Of a DNA stretch of 64,000 nucleotides, positions 1 to 8,053 are shown piece by piece. A model generated the notes under the pieces. The model worked only from the letters and a program-made list of their open reading frames with translations. It had not been told where the DNA came from and searched no databases. The first letter of the stretch is position 1. Every line of letters starts with the position of its first letter. A program made the position numbers and the translations under genes. Source of the stretch: an uncultured Alphaproteobacteria bacterium (GTDB lineage Bacteria; Pseudomonadota; Alphaproteobacteria; Micavibrionales; Micavibrionaceae); NCBI GenBank assembly GCA_900696495.1, contig CAADGI010000005.1:141972-205971 (forward strand), given 5' to 3'.

Positions 1-2914
1 CGATCGTGCTCTTGGCCTGGTCATAGGTGCCGTCGAACGTGAAGCCGACGGAATTCCCCGACGTCCGCCCGTCCTTCACCACCAGCAGGCTTCCTCTCGG
101 CCTATAGACCCAGTCGAAATTCGCCTCCAGCTTGGTGAAGCTCAACCCCTCGCCGCGCAGCCCCGACAGAACACCAGGCAGCGAGAGCATGCCGAGCAGC
201 CGCGCCAGCGTCGGCGCGCGCACCACCTTGAAATCCGTGATCGTGCCGAGGCCTTTCACGTTGCGGTCGTTATAACCCTTGATCGGCTCGCCATAGATAT
301 CCAGCCGACCGCCGACGATATTCTCGTAAACGCCAAACGCCCGCAGCGTCGCGCCCGCGTCATCCGCTTCCATGCGGAACACGCGCTTGCCGCTTTCGTC
401 AGGCCGGTAGCGGATGACGACCTTGCCCTTGCCCGCCGTGCCGTCGAGATCGAGCGTGTTGAAATGCCCCTCGCCGTCGATATCCACGCTTACCTGCGCA
501 TGCTGCAGCGTATCCTTGTCCGACGCGCGCAGCCGGTCGACATTCAGCGAAATCCGCATCGGCGGCTCGTCGTAAACTTCTGCCTGCGCCGCGTCATTAT
601 CCAGCGAGGGCCGCAAATCAAAAAATGATCCATCGATCGCGATGTTATATTTCCCGTTCACGACATCGAATTTGAGCTTGGCAGCCGTCTCGCCCGCGGC
701 AAAACTGTCGATCGACCCGCCCGCCAGCGCGTTCTTGGCGCCGAAAGAAAAATTCGCGTTGTTGATCTGCAAATTCGGCCCCGTCGCCTTCAGGCCCGTA
801 ATGGTTTTCAGCTCGCCGTTCTGCAGCGTCGCCTTCAGCGTGGCATTCCCCGCCTCGCCCGGCTTTTTCTCGTATCCCAGCGGCTTGAAAAACAGCAATC
901 CCGGCTTGAGGTCGACATTCAAATCCGCCTCCGCCTTGCCGCCCGGATATTCGGTGTAATTCGCATCCACATACACATCGCCGTCCAGGAATTCACTGAG
1001 ATCGATCCCCATCAGCGAGCGCATATTGTTATCGACCATCAGCCCCGCCGCAACTTTGCTTTTATAGTCCTGCCCTGCGCTGTCGAGGAATTCGCGGTAG
1101 TCGATCTTGGCGTCGCGCCCCTGTATTTTCGCATCGCCCTTCAGGACGAACTGGTTGTCCTTCACGGTAAAATTCAGCGGCCCGCCGGTCAGCGTCAGGT
1201 TTTTCATCACGCCCGGCAGCGTCACATCGCTCATCACGCCTTCCGCGTTCACCTTCACATCCTTGACGTGAATATCCTTGGTCGGGAAATTGATATTGAT
1301 CGTCGCCTTCGCGTTGCCCTTCACCTGCGCCAGGTCGAAATCATGCTCCAGCGTGATCGGCTCGCGCTCCAGATATTCAAGCCCCGTCTTCAACGGCCCC
1401 TCCAGCTTCACGCGGATATCCGCCTTGCCCTTGCCCGCCTCGATGATATTGACGAATTCCAGCTCGGCCTCATGCACTTTCATATCGCCGATCATCCCGT
1501 CCTCGATATCGACGCTCAGCTTCTCCTCGGCCAGCTTGAACGAACCCGCGCCCTTGGCCTTTTTCACCGGCATCATCGGCGGGCGGTAATCCACCGCCAT
1601 GTTTTCGAACTTGAACGAGGCCCGTGCATCCTCGACCCCGAAATCCCATCCCTCTTCGCCTCGCAGCGCGAATAATTCAACCACCGCCACCACGTCATGG
1701 AACGTCCCTTCCGACATTTTCTCGACGATCCATTCCTCGGCATTATCACCCTCCAGCGCCTTCGGCCAGAGCGGCTTGATCTGCGATTGCTCAAGGTCCT
1801 TGATCGAGAATTTCAGCGGCCCGGCGATTTCCTTTTCATTCGCGCGGAACGCGCCTTCCGCGTTGATCGTTACGCCTTTCACCGTCACCTGCGTCCCCAT
1901 CAGATCAAGCCGCTGCTTGTCGACGTTATAATCGAGCGCAAAAGTGAAATCCTCGTAAGGCACGCGCTCGGCGGAAAATTCCGGCAGGACGAACCCGCCG
2001 CTCGCCGAACTCGCCAGCAGTTGCCCGTGCTGCGGCCTGAAATTTGAATCCAGCACGGCATAAAGCTTGCCGTCCACCTCGATATCCTGCCCGTCGAGAA
2101 CCGCCAGCGCCGGGATTTTATCGGCCAGGAACGTAATGTCGAAATTCTCGAGATACGCATCGATAATCACATCCTTCGTCTCCCACGGGATCAGGAAACT
2201 CGCCCGCAAGCGTGACGGCCATTCCGGCGTATCGTCGAAACTGATCAGCAAGTCTGAATCCAGCCCCTCGCTCGTGCTCTGGAAGACGATATTCACTTCC
2301 GGCAGGAACGACGTCGTGCCCGATTGCCTGTCCTCGACATTCACCTGCGCGTCTTGAATTTCAAACGTCTTCAGCGCCGCCTGCGGCGAGCCGGATTCAT
2401 TCCCCGGCCGCGCGACATGCTCGAGAATGCGCTCGGTCAGCGCCGTCTGGTCCTTGACGTCCTCTTCCTTCACGCCTGGCCCGAAGCCCACATCGATCTT
2501 GCCGTCCTTGCCGCGTATCAGCGTCACCTGCGGGTGCTTGAGCGTCAGTCCGACCGGCATGATGCGCCCGATAAAAAATCCCGCCTTCGACAGCGTGATC
2601 GCCGCCTCGTCCACCTCGACGATCGTGTGGCCGTCCGCGCCCTGGATTTTCGCGCCGCGCACATCCAGCAGCAGCGGCCCCGCGAGATCGGGCCAGTGCA
2701 GAACCAGGCTGTCCAGTTTCGTGTAAATGCCGCGCGACCGGTTGGTCAGCGCATCCTCGATATACGGCTTGGCGAACGCCATATCGAGCGGGCTGGTCGA
2801 AACCCGCCAGAAAAACAGGCCGATCAGGAAGAAAAACAGGAAGCACAGCGCCGCCAGGATCTCCAGCAGCGCCTTGCTCTTCTTCCAGTTGAAAAATCGG
2901 ACTTTTTTCTCCAA
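1..2914 (-). CDS. AsmA-like / DUF3971 inner-membrane-anchored protein (3' end cut by window)
   Basis: The reverse strand stays open from a TTG at 2914 to the left edge, giving at least 971 residues. A basic N-terminus is followed by one hydrophobic segment (about residues 14-34) and then a very long chain of short alternating beta-type stretches (patterns such as GDAKIQGRDAKIDYREF) typical of AsmA/DUF3971/YhdP proteins; the last visible part resembles the AsmA-like C-terminal region. Known members are anchored in the inner membrane, span the periplasm and take part in lipid transport to, or homeostasis of, the outer membrane. The TTG start is chosen because GGAG lies 9 bases upstream and an in-frame stop at 2957-2959 bars a much longer form; another in-frame TTG at 2942-2944 is less likely. 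The gene is divergent from bcp. Family is fairly sure, exact subfamily not. Confidence 0.8.
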   Translation of the reverse strand, partial: MEKKVRFFNWKKSKALLEILAALCFLFFFLIGLFFWRVSTSPLDMAFAKPYIEDALTNRSRGIYTKLDSLVLHWPDLAGPLLLDVRGAKIQGADGHTIVEVDEAAITLSKAGFFIGRIMPVGLTLKHPQVTLIRGKDGKIDVGFGPGVKEEDVKDQTALTERILEHVARPGNESGSPQAALKTFEIQDAQVNVEDRQSGTTSFLPEVNIVFQSTSEGLDSDLLISFDDTPEWPSRLRASFLIPWETKDVIIDAYLENFDITFLADKIPALAVLDGQDIEVDGKLYAVLDSNFRPQHGQLLASSASGGFVLPEFSAERVPYEDFTFALDYNVDKQRLDLMGTQVTVKGVTINAEGAFRANEKEIAGPLKFSIKDLEQSQIKPLWPKALEGDNAEEWIVEKMSEGTFHDVVAVVELFALRGEEGWDFGVEDARASFKFENMAVDYRPPMMPVKKAKGAGSFKLAEEKLSVDIEDGMIGDMKVHEAELEFVNIIEAGKGKADIRVKLEGPLKTGLEYLEREPITLEHDFDLAQVKGNAKATININFPTKDIHVKDVKVNAEGVMSDVTLPGVMKNLTLTGGPLNFTVKDNQFVLKGDAKIQGRDAKIDYREFLDSAGQDYKSKVAAGLMVDNNMRSLMGIDLSEFLDGDVYVDANYTEYPGGKAEADLNVDLKPGLLFFKPLGYEKKPGEAGNATLKATLQNGELKTITGLKATGPNLQINNANFSFGAKNALAGGSIDSFAAGETAAKLKFDVVNGKYNIAIDGSFFDLRPSLDNDAAQAEVYDEPPMRISLNVDRLRASDKDTLQHAQVSVDIDGEGHFNTLDLDGTAGKGKVVIRYRPDESGKRVFRMEADDAGATLRAFGVYENIVGGRLDIYGEPIKGYNDRNVKGLGTITDFKVVRAPTLARLLGMLSLPGVLSGLRGEGLSFTKLEANFDWVYRPRGSLLVVKDGRTSGNSVGFTFDGTYDQAKSTI

Positions 2915-2953
2915 AAAAAACGGCTCCGGCGGAATTTTTCTCAAATATAAGCG

Positions 2954-3053
2954 TTTTTAACACGAAGACCACGAAGAAAGCACCAAGGACACGAAGAATT
3001 CAGTAAAAAACTTTGCGATCTTCGTGGAAACTTCGTGTCCTTCGTGTTAAAAA
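2954..3053. repeat. TTCGTG-unit inverted repeat between divergent genes
   Basis: The ends form a perfect 14-base inverted repeat (TTTTTAACACGAAG at 2954-2967, its complement at 3040-3053). Inside are several further CACGAAG/CTTCGTG units in opposite orientations, so the element can fold into a long imperfect hairpin. Short TTCGTG-rich intergenic repeats of this style occur in many bacterial genomes, which suggests a non-autonomous repeat rather than a unique regulatory site. It occupies nearly the whole gap between the AsmA-like gene and bcp. Confidence 0.6.
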
Positions 3054-3082
3054 ATTCACCAAACATGCCAAGGAGAAGAATT

Positions 3083-3562
3083 ATGTCAGAACTCAAGGAA
3101 GGCAGTCCGGCTCCCGACTTTTCCATCCCTGCCGACGGTGGCCGCATCGTCTCGCTGTCCGATTTCAAAGGCCGCAAACTGGTCATATATTTCTACCCCA
3201 AGGATGACACACCTGGTTGTACGACTGAATCCTGCGGATTCCGCGACCAGATCAAGGAATTCAACGCCCTCAATATCGGCATCGTCGGCATCTCGCGCGA
3301 CAGCGTCAAAAGCCACGACAAGTTCAGGGAAAAATACGACCTGAATTTCCCGCTCGGCTCCGACGAGGACGGCAAGGTCTGCGAGGCCTACGGCGTCTGG
3401 AAGGAAAAATCGAGGATGGGCAAGAAATACATGGGCATCGAGCGCTCGACCTTCCTCATCGATGAAAAAGGCAAGATCGCCCGCATCTGGCGCAATGTCA
3501 AAGTGAACGGCCATACCGACGAAGTCCGCGAAGCCGCGGAAGGGCTTCCAAAAGCAGCCTGA
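3083..3562 (+). CDS. bcp: Thioredoxin-dependent thiol peroxidase (Bcp/PrxQ)
   Basis: This 159-residue protein is a peroxiredoxin of the Bcp/PrxQ class, which reduces hydrogen peroxide and organic hydroperoxides in the cytoplasm with electrons from thioredoxin. The peroxidatic cysteine is C46 in DTPGCTTE, and a resolving cysteine sits five residues later (C51), the PrxQ arrangement. The thioredoxin-like fold is recognisable throughout (APDFSIP near residue 10, KLVIYFYPKD near 32-41). The ATG at 3083 is chosen because AGGAG lies at 3071-3075; an upstream in-frame start at 3035 would add 16 residues that fall in the TTCGTG repeat and match nothing in the family. It is followed by the hsp20 gene, so two stress-related genes are adjacent. 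Confidence 0.95.
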   Translation: MSELKEGSPAPDFSIPADGGRIVSLSDFKGRKLVIYFYPKDDTPGCTTESCGFRDQIKEFNALNIGIVGISRDSVKSHDKFREKYDLNFPLGSDEDGKVCEAYGVWKEKSRMGKKYMGIERSTFLIDEKGKIARIWRNVKVNGHTDEVREAAEGLPKAA

Positions 3563-3615
3563 TCTCCCCGGCCCTGTTTTTCTTTAAAACGCAGGAACCT
3601 CTCCTGCGCGCTGGC

Positions 3616-3643
3616 GTTGAGATTATACCCCGAAAACCCATCA
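3616..3643 (+). promoter_or_regulatory. Candidate heat-shock (RpoH-type) promoter of hsp20
   Basis: GTTGAGA at 3616-3622 and CCCATCA at 3637-3643 are separated by 14 bases, close to the sigma-32 pattern CTTGAA-N13-17-CCCATNT. It lies 27 bases before the hsp20 start codon. A 7-base-pair hairpin (3590-3608, CGCAGGA arm) sits just upstream. The match is by eye, and alphaproteobacterial RpoH promoters vary. Confidence 0.45.
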
Positions 3644-3669
3644 ACTTGCACAAACCAAGGAGCTTTGCC

Positions 3670-4290
3670 ATGGCCAGAACAGCACCATCGGAAAGAAATC
3701 AAAGAAACCCTCAGAGAGACGAATTCCAGAGGGAACGATCTCAAAGGGATCGCTCGGAAAAAGATCGTCCGGACAGAAACCGGCAGGAAAATGATCAGGG
3801 CATAAATCGCAACCTTATGCGCGCGCCCGGTGAAATTGCCGGCAATATGGATAATTTCATGTCGCCTTTTCTCGACATGCACAGGCAAATGAACCGGATG
3901 ATGGAAAATATGTTCTCCTCCATGACCGATCAGTGGCAGGCACCCATGGCAGCGGATAAAATGATGCCGAAAGTCCGCGTCTGGGAAGACAGCGATGCCT
4001 TTCACCTGATGACCCGCCTGCCGCAGGACAATCCCGATAACATCGAGGTCGCCATTAACGACAACGTCCTGACATTGAGATGGCATGAAGACCAGCGGCA
4101 GGATGACGGCCCGCACCAGTTCTTCAGATCGCATGATGCCTACCGCACTGTCATGATTCCTGATAACGCCGACCCGGAAAAAGCGGAAGCCATTTGTGAA
4201 AACGGCTCGCTGGAAGTGATCGTTCCGAAAAGGCAGGATGCCGGAAAAAATGCGCGCTCCATTCCCATCCGGAGAATGGGCCGGCAATAA
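3670..4290 (+). CDS. Small heat shock protein (Hsp20/alpha-crystallin)
   Basis: This 206-residue protein is an ATP-independent holdase chaperone. The alpha-crystallin domain spans about residues 95-200 (MPKVRVWEDSDAFHL at the start, then NIEVAINDNVLTLRWH, and ENGSLEVIVPKR near the end, where the family normally has GVLTVTVPK). The first 45 residues are very unusual: a highly charged Arg/Asp/Glu/Gln stretch (RSQRDRSEKDRPDRN) likely to be disordered, longer and more charged than the usual hydrophobic arm. The ATG at 3670 follows AAGGAG at 3657-3662; a TTG at 3646 is in frame but has no ribosome site. A heat-shock-like promoter precedes it and a strong terminator follows at once. Confidence 0.9.
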   Translation: MARTAPSERNQRNPQRDEFQRERSQRDRSEKDRPDRNRQENDQGINRNLMRAPGEIAGNMDNFMSPFLDMHRQMNRMMENMFSSMTDQWQAPMAADKMMPKVRVWEDSDAFHLMTRLPQDNPDNIEVAINDNVLTLRWHEDQRQDDGPHQFFRSHDAYRTVMIPDNADPEKAEAICENGSLEVIVPKRQDAGKNARSIPIRRMGRQ

Positions 4291-4318
4291 AAAAAGGCCC
4301 CGCTTGGGGCCTTTTTTT
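4290..4318. terminator. Bidirectional rho-independent terminator
   Basis: GGCCCC (4296-4301), a GCTT loop and GGGGCC (4306-4311) form a perfect GC-rich stem flanked by an A-run on the left and seven T on the right. It can end hsp20 from the left and the convergent hydrolase gene from the right. Confidence 0.9.
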
Positions 4319-4332
4319 AAAATCTTTGAAAC

Positions 4333-5010
4333 TTACTCCGCCGCCGCGAGCGCGTGCGTCTGGACTTTCAATCCGCCATCAGCCTTGTCGAGGTGATCGT
4401 GGACATGCGAAATCAGCGTGTCCGTATGGCCGTGGAAGAAATGGTTCGCGCCGGGAATGACGCGGTAATCGATCTTGATGCCCTTCTGCTGGTGCAGCTT
4501 GTCGACGAAACCCGATACTTCCGGCTCGGTCACGACATCGTCTTTCTCGCCCTGGATAATCAATCCGCTCGTCGGGCACGGCGCAAGAAACGTAAAATCC
4601 TGCGTATTGGCCGGCGGCGCGACGGAGATGAACCCGCGGATTTCCGGGCGGCGCATCAGCAACTGCATGCCGATCCAGGCGCCGAACGAAAATCCCGAGA
4701 TCCACGCATAAGGCGCGTTCGGATTTATTTCCTGCATCCAGTCGAGCGCCGAGGCGGCGTCGCTCAGTTCGCCTTCACCGCGATCGAAAATCCCCTGTGA
4801 TCGTCCCACGCCGCGAAAATTGAAACGCAGCGTCGAGAAGCCGCGCGCGACGAAAGCCTGGAACATCATGTAGGTGATCTTGTTGTTCATCGTGCCGCCA
4901 TGTTCGGGCGAAGGATGAAGAATAAGCGCCAGCGGCGCGTGTTTGATTTTGGAGTGAGAGTAGCGGCCTTCAATGCGGCCTGCCGGGCCATTGAAAATAA
5001 CTTCTGGCAT
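4333..5010 (-). CDS. Alpha/beta hydrolase (COG2945-like)
   Basis: This 225-residue protein has the alpha/beta-hydrolase plan of the short COG2945 class: HPSPEHGG near residue 32 (oxyanion region), a central RFNFRGVGRSQG strand-turn, the nucleophile elbow GFSFG with the serine near residue 104, an acid in QGEKDDVV, and a catalytic histidine in GANHFFHGH. Members are cytoplasmic esterases or thioesterase-like enzymes of unknown substrate. The ATG at 5010 is used because AGGGGAC lies 3 to 9 bases before it; an ATG nine codons upstream lacks this. It stands alone on its strand, convergent with hsp20. Confidence 0.85.
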   Translation of the reverse strand: MPEVIFNGPAGRIEGRYSHSKIKHAPLALILHPSPEHGGTMNNKITYMMFQAFVARGFSTLRFNFRGVGRSQGIFDRGEGELSDAASALDWMQEINPNAPYAWISGFSFGAWIGMQLLMRRPEIRGFISVAPPANTQDFTFLAPCPTSGLIIQGEKDDVVTEPEVSGFVDKLHQQKGIKIDYRVIPGANHFFHGHTDTLISHVHDHLDKADGGLKVQTHALAAAE

Positions 5011-5129
5011 AGTGTCCCCTTGGTTTTGCCCCTTCACACCGGGGCGTCTTTAAAAAGGCGGGAAGCATAAAACCCTTCCCGGGCACTGATTTTGCCCTCT
5101 CTATATGGCACTCACCCGGAAATGTCTAT

Positions 5130-5157
5130 AAATTTATCGTAACCTGTTGATAAATTT
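5130..5157. promoter_or_regulatory. Perfect 9-bp inverted repeat, operator-like
   Basis: AAATTTATC (5130-5138) and GATAAATTT (5149-5157) are perfect inverted copies separated by 10 bases, so the half-site centres are about 19 bases apart, roughly two helical turns. There is no T-run after it, which argues against a terminator. It lies 46 bases upstream of a good promoter for the gene at 5273 and upstream of the divergent hydrolase. The binding protein is unknown. Confidence 0.4.
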
Positions 5158-5203
5158 GTGGATAATCAAGACCCGCCTGTGGCATGGATTATTTATATCG
5201 ACA

Positions 5204-5233
5204 TTGACATAAAATAATCGACTCTGATACTCT
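5204..5233 (+). promoter_or_regulatory. Sigma-70-type promoter for the 5273-6876 cluster
   Basis: TTGACA at 5204-5209 is a perfect -35 element; TACTCT at 5228-5233 is a plausible -10 with an 18-base spacer. The next start codon is at 5273. Confidence 0.5.
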
Positions 5234-5272
5234 CCCCCGCAACAAAAAAATTCTGAACAGAGGACTTAACTC

Positions 5273-5590
5273 ATGCCGAGCTCGAAAACACCGACCGAAC
5301 TGCCCGAAATCCTTCGCGATGTGCCGGACCAAATCAAAACCATGCTGTGCGATGAATTCCACGAAAGCAGCACCGCATCACAGCGTATGGAGAAGCTGCA
5401 AAGAACCCGGGACATTCTTGAGACATTTCAGGCAACGTCCGTAGGCGACCCGCTGCTTGGCGAGAAAATGGAAGCTCTCTACACCTATGCCCGCGCGAAC
5501 GGTCATTCCCATGTCAGCTTCGCCATTCGCGGTCTCATGAAAATTGAATTGCCGGAATCCGCTTACAACATGTCGCTGGACAAGCCGTGA
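5273..5590 (+). CDS. Hypothetical protein, 105 aa
   Basis: I do not recognise this soluble, acidic 105-residue protein. It appears mainly helical, with no signal peptide, membrane segment or cysteine pair. CAGAGGA precedes the ATG by about 8 bases and a good promoter lies upstream, so it is probably real. It is the first gene of a short forward cluster whose next two members carry ankyrin-like repeats, 36 bases downstream, and is likely co-transcribed with them. Confidence 0.65.
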   Translation: MPSSKTPTELPEILRDVPDQIKTMLCDEFHESSTASQRMEKLQRTRDILETFQATSVGDPLLGEKMEALYTYARANGHSHVSFAIRGLMKIELPESAYNMSLDKP

Positions 5591-5626
5591 AATAAAAAAA
5601 TTAAAAAACAGGGAAGTAAAATCGCT

Positions 5627-6424
5627 ATGAGTTTTTTCAAACAGAACGGCTTGCCCGAGCGTGTCTATTGCTGTGTTCAAAGAATATACCGGGACATAAA
5701 ACATGACGCCTCGACCCTCTCGCCCCTGAGAGCGGAAGGTCTGCTTGCGGATGTTGAGTTTATCTACCAGCCTGAGATAGCGGAACAAATCCGGAAGGCC
5801 GGTAACGATGGCATGTTTTACGGTGAACTCAGCATTCCGAAGCTCACCATATTATATGGTCATGAAGAAATTGTTCCTGTCCTCAAAAAATTTAACGTCG
5901 ACCTCGAAGAAACACAGGTGGACGGCCATACACTGGCTTCCACCGCAGCCATGATCGGCCGCATTCCCATGCTCAGGGCCCTCCACGAAGCCGGCGTCAA
6001 TTTGACAAGCCCTGATTGTAATGGCGACAGGCCCATGGAATGGGCGCAACCGGAGCACGGCACGCGGATCGCCCTCATAGAACTCATGGAAGGAAAATCC
6101 GCAGGAGAAAAACACATCAGGGAACTTAAGAAAAAAATTATTTCCGCATTTTCGGATTTTTCATCTTGGGGCGGCATCAGCAGCCTTGAAAAGAACAAAA
6201 GGCTGAATGAACTGCGTTATAACGCCCAGGAATTTTACAGCCCCTACGTCTCGAAGCGCCGCGAGGAACTCGGCATCGACGATCTCATTCCCGGCTCAGG
6301 CACCCTGACTATAAAAAACAAGGCTCAGGAAGCCGCATATAATAACCATGTCGGCTTCATCTTTTTCGACATGCCTGCGGCCCGCACAGGTCAGGTGCTG
6401 GAATGCACAATAGACGGCCCGTGA
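5627..6424 (+). CDS. Ankyrin-repeat-like protein, 265 aa
   Basis: The middle of this cytoplasmic protein carries degenerate ankyrin-type units: one around residues 72-95 (YGHEEIVPVLKKFNVDLEE), one around residues 101-130 (GHTLASTAAMIGRIPMLRA then LHEAGVNLTSP) and a partial third (NGDRPMEWA). Ankyrin repeats usually bind other proteins. The C-terminal half is helical and charged with no family I recognise. There is no signal peptide. The ribosome site is AGGGAAG about 12 bases before the ATG. Its 3' end overlaps the next gene, which repeats the same GHTLA.. unit, so the two are probably paralogues. Confidence 0.65.
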   Translation: MSFFKQNGLPERVYCCVQRIYRDIKHDASTLSPLRAEGLLADVEFIYQPEIAEQIRKAGNDGMFYGELSIPKLTILYGHEEIVPVLKKFNVDLEETQVDGHTLASTAAMIGRIPMLRALHEAGVNLTSPDCNGDRPMEWAQPEHGTRIALIELMEGKSAGEKHIRELKKKIISAFSDFSSWGGISSLEKNKRLNELRYNAQEFYSPYVSKRREELGIDDLIPGSGTLTIKNKAQEAAYNNHVGFIFFDMPAARTGQVLECTIDGP

Positions 6425-6876
6425 ATCGCATGAACGCGCTGGCCAACCTGAATCTTTCAAAAACTGAGACAGAAACCCTCAAGGCCGGGATCGTCGAAAT
6501 TCTCAGCGAGGATAATTTTCTCGGCTATTCGAAACCTTCCTATTTCGAAGAAAAAATAAAATTGGCGCTGCAGGTTAAAAAATTTTATTGCTCCATCGCG
6601 CTCAATCCGCATTTCGAAATCGACGATATAATAAAGGAATCCGGGCATACGCTGGCCACACTCGCCGCCGCGAATGGCTATGATTTTCTGATGTGCCGGT
6701 TCAAGGAAAGAGGCGTTGATTTAACCAGGCCCGCGCCCAATGGCCTCACGCCCGCCGCCGCGGCCTGGAACGGCAGACATCAGAAAGTTCTCAACAAGCT
6801 TGAAGATCTGGGCATTCCGCTTGGACAATACAGCCAGCCCGTCAACTCCCCCTACGTGCTGCACCACACGCCTTGA
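6403..6876 (+). CDS. Ankyrin-repeat-like protein, 157 aa
   Basis: This is a second ankyrin-like protein. SGHTLATLAAANGYDFLMCR then GVDLTRPAPNGLTPAAAAW matches the repeat of the preceding gene in spacing and key residues (GHTLA, a nearby Gly, GV-DLT-P, NG--P). The N-terminal 75 residues are helical. The start is uncertain: ATG 6403, GTG 6421 (forming a GTGA overlap with the previous stop) and ATG 6430 are all in frame and none has a strong ribosome site, so translation is probably coupled to the upstream gene. Confidence 0.6.
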   Translation: MHNRRPVNRMNALANLNLSKTETETLKAGIVEILSEDNFLGYSKPSYFEEKIKLALQVKKFYCSIALNPHFEIDDIIKESGHTLATLAAANGYDFLMCRFKERGVDLTRPAPNGLTPAAAAWNGRHQKVLNKLEDLGIPLGQYSQPVNSPYVLHHTP

Positions 6877-6934
6877 CCTCGTCCGCGCCTGCGCCCCATT
6901 TGAAAAACCCGTCATAACCCGCTACAAACAGCGC

Positions 6935-8053
6935 ATGACAGGCAGAAAACCCGCCATATACCTCGATTATAACGCGACCGCCCCCCTGCGGCCGGAGGCG
7001 CTGGCCGCCGTGAACGCCGCGCTGGCCGCGCCGCATAACGCGTCGTCCGTCCATTCTTACGGCCGCGCCGCGCACAAGATGATCGAGGATGCGAGGCAAC
7101 AGGTCGCCGCGCTCGTGAACTGCCCGCCCGCGCAGGTGATTTTCAATTCCGGCGCGACCGAAGGCAACAACACGGTCCTTAAATATTTTGCGAAGGAGCG
7201 CATTCTCGTCTCCGCGATCGAGCATCCGTCCGTCCTCGAGGCCGCGCCTGCGTCCGAAAAAATTCCGGTCGACAAACACGGCATCGTCGATCTGGACGCG
7301 CTGGAAACTCTGCTCAAAAAAAATAAAACCGCGCTTGTCTCGGTCATGATGGTGAACAACGAAACCGGCGTGATCCAGCCCGTCGATAAAATTTCCGCTC
7401 TCGCTAAAAAACACGGGGCGCTCTTTCACTGCGACGCCGTGCAGGCCGCCGGGAAAATTTCCATCGACATGTCGCCCGGCCATATCGACTTCCTCACGCT
7501 CTCCGCGCACAAGATCGGCGGGCCGCAGGGCGCGGGCGCATTGTGCCTCGGCATCTGCGGCATCACGCCGACATTGCTGGACGGCGGCGGTCAGGAGAAA
7601 AAAGCGCGCCCCGGCACCCAGAACACCGCCGCCATCGCCGGCTTCGGCGCCGCCGCGGCAACCGCCACGCGCGATCTGCCGCCCACCGCTACCCACACAA
7701 CTAAATTGCGCGATAGATTGGAAAATACATTATGTAAAATAAATAAGAGTATAGTCATTCATTCTAAGAAAGCAGCCCGCGTACCAAACACCACGCTCTT
7801 CTCTCTACCCGGCGCATCGTCCGAAACCCTGCTCATGGCGTTCGATCTTGAGGGGCTCTGCCTCTCCAACGGCTCCGCCTGCGCCTCCGGCAGCGTCAAA
7901 CCAAGCCACGTTCTGAAAGCCATGAACGCCGAAAGCGCCGGCACCATCCGCGTCTCCACCGGCTGGGCCTCAACTGAAAACGACATAGATCAATTTCTCG
8001 CGGCCTTTGAAAAAATCGCCGCGCGCATGAACAGGAAAACCGTAAATGCCTAA
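6935..8053 (+). CDS. Cysteine desulfurase (NifS/IscS family)
   Basis: This 372-residue PLP enzyme removes sulfur from cysteine to build Fe-S clusters or thio-modified tRNA. The start YLDYNATAPLRPEA is the family's N-terminal signature. The PLP lysine is K193 in SAHKIGGP, the HCDAVQAAGK stretch contacts the cofactor, and the catalytic cysteine is C316 in NGSACASG, in the SSGSAC-type loop. ATG 6935 is chosen because it gives the normal family N-terminus; an ORF extends upstream over the end of the ankyrin gene but that part has no family match. It overlaps the ferredoxin gene by 8 bases, so the two are translationally coupled, which supports a role in Fe-S assembly. The C-terminal part is less GC-rich in a short stretch near 7730-7760. 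Confidence 0.93.
   Translation: MTGRKPAIYLDYNATAPLRPEALAAVNAALAAPHNASSVHSYGRAAHKMIEDARQQVAALVNCPPAQVIFNSGATEGNNTVLKYFAKERILVSAIEHPSVLEAAPASEKIPVDKHGIVDLDALETLLKKNKTALVSVMMVNNETGVIQPVDKISALAKKHGALFHCDAVQAAGKISIDMSPGHIDFLTLSAHKIGGPQGAGALCLGICGITPTLLDGGGQEKKARPGTQNTAAIAGFGAAAATATRDLPPTATHTTKLRDRLENTLCKINKSIVIHSKKAARVPNTTLFSLPGASSETLLMAFDLEGLCLSNGSACASGSVKPSHVLKAMNAESAGTIRVSTGWASTENDIDQFLAAFEKIAARMNRKTVNA

Noticed and set aside
1268..2950. Several open frames of 100-208 codons on the forward strand
   Set aside because: They are shadows of the long reverse-strand AsmA-like gene; their products are low-complexity Arg/Leu-rich translations without ribosome sites.
3035..3082. Upstream start of bcp in the same frame
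   Set aside because: The extra 16 residues come from the TTCGTG repeat and no family member has them; the ribosome site favours 3083.
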